DNA of 6,498 nucleotides from Candidatus Phaeomarinibacter sp. (GTDB lineage: Bacteria; Pseudomonadota; Alphaproteobacteria; CGMCC-115125), in contig JANQMQ010000394.1 in NCBI GenBank assembly GCA_028279995.1, positions 1 through 6,498 of the forward strand, in the 5' to 3' direction. The notes beneath the pieces were generated by a model. It ran no database searches. It was not told where the DNA came from and was given only the letters and a program-made list of their open reading frames with translations. The stretch's first letter is position 1, and each line of letters begins with the position of its first letter. Positions 5,430 through 6,498 of the stretch are shown here, in pieces. The position numbers and the translations under genes were made by a program.

Positions 5430-6026
5430 ATGAAGGACTACCTTTGGCCAGAAACATATGTCTCAGGTTTTATTTCTCGCGAGGTCGCGCATGCGATCGG
5501 CGTTGTTAGCATCAACTGGAATTGGTGTGAGTTTATTCTCGAAGGTATTTTGCATGCCTACGTTGCCGGGCCGCCAAGACTATTGCATCGGTTGACATCA
5601 TCTATTGGCAACCGGACACAGACCGACATTCTTCGATCAATTGCAGAGGAAGAAGAGTCGGACGTGGAGATGGCTTCCCACCTCAAGCACTTCGCCGACA
5701 TGTTTGACACAAACCGGGAGAACCGCAATCTCTTGATCCATGGATTGTGCCTTGAGGAGTATCCGGATGTTCAAGAGCCAGTCCTTCTGAGCGTGCGGGC
5801 TGAGCGGTTTATAAAAGACCGCGCGATTCCGGTCGAGGCGGCTACATTGAGCAGAGTCTGCGAGGAAACTTTGGCGCTTGCAAAATACGGTAGTGATTTA
5901 ATGGATGTGGGGCGATGGGGGGAAGATGGGGAGCCTTTGCCCTTCCCAGACAAACCCAGCTTGCCACGGCAACTGACGAAGGACTTCCCGTCGCAGTTGA
6001 TCGAGTTGCTCGAAAGGAACGATTGA
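5430..6026 (+). CDS. Hypothetical protein with HEPN-like R-x4-H motif; sole cargo of the mini-element
   Basis: I do not recognise a named family. The product is a soluble, mostly helical protein of 198 residues without a signal peptide or membrane segment. An N-terminal helix reads HAIGVVSINWNWCEFILEGILHAY in sequence (21-44), then comes a QTDILRSIAEEEE segment (64-76), a helix around HLKHFADMFD (84-93), and NRENRNLLIHG (95-105). The R99-N100-x3-H104 arrangement matches the R-[N/D/H]-x-H spacing of HEPN domains, many of which are RNases in toxin or defence systems. The C-terminal 40 residues are proline-rich then helical. The ATG at 5430 is preferred because AGGGGA lies about 7 bases upstream; an in-frame ATG at 5400 has no such site and would add 10 residues. 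It stands alone in the element, with no antitoxin partner visible. A role in defence or element maintenance is inference only. Confidence 0.8.
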   Translation: MKDYLWPETYVSGFISREVAHAIGVVSINWNWCEFILEGILHAYVAGPPRLLHRLTSSIGNRTQTDILRSIAEEEESDVEMASHLKHFADMFDTNRENRNLLIHGLCLEEYPDVQEPVLLSVRAERFIKDRAIPVEAATLSRVCEETLALAKYGSDLMDVGRWGEDGEPLPFPDKPSLPRQLTKDFPSQLIELLERND

Positions 6027-6221
6027 GTTTTAAGTATGTGTTCCTGAAGCCGCCGGTCGGCCTGCCGCAACTGAAGTCATCGCGGCGAAGATAACGACGA
6101 CCGTGTGTTGGACTTATGCTCACAGTATGCACACAGCTATTGCCGAAAAAAGTAGTGAATACGGGGCATAAAGAGAAAAAATATGATAATAAAAGCAATC
6201 AGTTACGCAAAAATTCCCTAA
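6027..6221. other. Right end of the element: arm repeats and A/T-rich tract
   Basis: No gene is seen in these 195 bases. GCCG-CCGGT-CGGC near 6050 could form a small hairpin after the cargo gene but lacks a T run. The part from 6142 to 6221 is strongly A-rich, with several A tracts, unlike the flanking chromosome. This is typical of bendable DNA beside recombination cores. No good IHF consensus was found. Confidence 0.5.
6117..6136 (+). repeat. Two phased TGCTCACAG-type repeats (right arm)
   Basis: TGCTCACAG at 6117-6125 is followed 11 bases later by TGCACACAG at 6128-6136 (one mismatch). Orientation and spacing match the left-end cluster. They end 85 bases before the right core repeat. In an excised circle these repeats and the left cluster would flank a single core. 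Confidence 0.7.
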
Positions 6222-6271
6222 TTCGGGACGAGGGGGTCGCAAGTTCGAATCTTGCCACTCCGACCAGCGAA
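6222..6271. repeat. Right 50-bp direct repeat (attR-type core)
   Basis: An exact copy of 4971-5020, without the tRNA 5' half, so it is not a functional tRNA. It marks the right boundary of the insertion and carries what was probably the original 3' end of tRNA-Pro before integration. Confidence 0.9.
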
Positions 6272-6278
6272 AGTCCCT

Positions 6279-6295
6279 GAAAATAGACGGTTTTC
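6279..6295 (+). terminator. Possible original terminator downstream of tRNA-Pro
   Basis: GAAAA (6279-6283) and TTTTC (6291-6295) form a short stem with a 7-base loop just past the right repeat. It is A/T-rich with no following T run, so only weak. It also precedes the stop of the minus-strand gene at 6300, where it could act on the other strand. Confidence 0.25.
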
Positions 6296-6299
6296 GGCC

Positions 6300-6498
6300 T
6301 TACTGTTCCGGTGTGCAGTCGCTGATCACACGCGCGACTTGCTCGGGAAGCGGATGCGAACAGTCTGTGGCCGTTAGGGCACCTGACTCCATTGCCGTTC
6401 CAAATTCCAGTGCACCCGCAAGACTTGTCGCGACAACCAGTCCACTTGGCATAGCGCGGAGCAATTTTCCTTCATTGGCCCACCGGGCGTACCCATCT
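6300..6498 (-). CDS. Unidentified protein, C-terminal 65 residues (open at right edge)
   Basis: A minus-strand frame stays open from the window edge to a TAA at 6300-6302. It ends with the residues VARVISDCTPEQ, with a small-residue hydrophobic stretch MPSGLVVATSLAGALEFGTA before it and two cysteines afterwards. I do not recognise a family. Either it is the tail of a longer gene, or a short secreted protein of 50 residues starting at the ATG at 6452-6450, in which case the hydrophobic stretch would be a signal peptide. No well-placed ribosome binding site supports that internal start. The frame begins 28 bases beyond the right repeat and belongs to the chromosome, not to the element. Confidence 0.5.
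   Translation of the reverse strand, partial: DGYARWANEGKLLRAMPSGLVVATSLAGALEFGTAMESGALTATDCSHPLPEQVARVISDCTPEQ

Larger units (their letters stand above)
4971..6271. mobile_element. Integrase-less mini integrative element in tRNA-Pro with one cargo gene
   Basis: The element is bounded by an exact 50-bp direct repeat of the tRNA-Pro 3' part (4971-5020 and 6222-6271); from repeat start to repeat start it is 1,251 bp. It contains one substantial gene (5430-6026), three phased TGCTCACAG repeats near the left end and two near the right end, a degenerate third tRNA copy, and an A/T-rich right end (6142-6221). No integrase or excisionase gene is visible on either strand. Duplication starting in the anticodon loop is a known outcome of tyrosine-integrase insertion at tRNA genes. 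It could be a deletion relic of a larger island or a satellite moved by an integrase supplied in trans. Confidence 0.75.

Noticed and set aside
5771..6198. Minus-strand frames opposite and downstream of the cargo gene, considered as a possible antitoxin or excisionase
   Set aside because: Their peptides lack helix-turn-helix or other familiar patterns and no good ribosome binding site was seen; the plus-strand gene has better support.

Overview
The window looks like chromosomal DNA from an alphaproteobacterium: moderately GC-rich genes, strong purine-rich ribosome binding sites, and tRNA genes with encoded CCA. The family is uncertain; a marine, Hyphomonadaceae-like relative is only a guess. 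There are three parts: an efflux/regulator block (1-4115), a gene-poor stretch (4116-4694), and a two-tRNA locus carrying a very small insertion in tRNA-Pro (4695-6271). The last 200 bases hold the end of another gene.

Efflux block. On the minus strand, reading from about 3078 down to 1, lie an EthD-domain protein, a periplasmic adaptor of the MexE/OqxA type, and the first 425 residues of an RND pump of the MexF/OqxB type that runs off the left edge. Divergently on the plus strand is a LysR-type regulator. Pumps of the MexEF/BpeEF class are commonly controlled by LysR proteins, so this regulator is a reasonable candidate for the pump and the EthD gene. A nearly identical 24-base motif, each copy followed by a perfect inverted repeat, occurs in the LysR leader and again about 125 bases upstream of the adaptor gene.

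tRNA locus and mini-element. tRNA-Gln(TTG) on the minus strand and tRNA-Pro(CGG) on the plus strand are intact. The 3' part of tRNA-Pro, from the anticodon loop to five bases past CCA (50 bp), is repeated exactly at 6222-6271. The 1,251 bp from one repeat start to the next look like an integrated element with attL/attR-type ends. It has no integrase. It carries one gene, a 198-residue protein with an R-x4-H motif (RNLLIH) typical of HEPN-type folds. It also carries five helically phased TGCTCACAG-like repeats split between its two ends, resembling integrase arm-binding sites. A third, degenerate tRNA-Pro-like copy inside the left end suggests an older or tandem integration. This non-autonomous, single-cargo integrative element is the most interesting object in the window.

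The gene-poor stretch contains weak tRNA-like fragments but no convincing gene.
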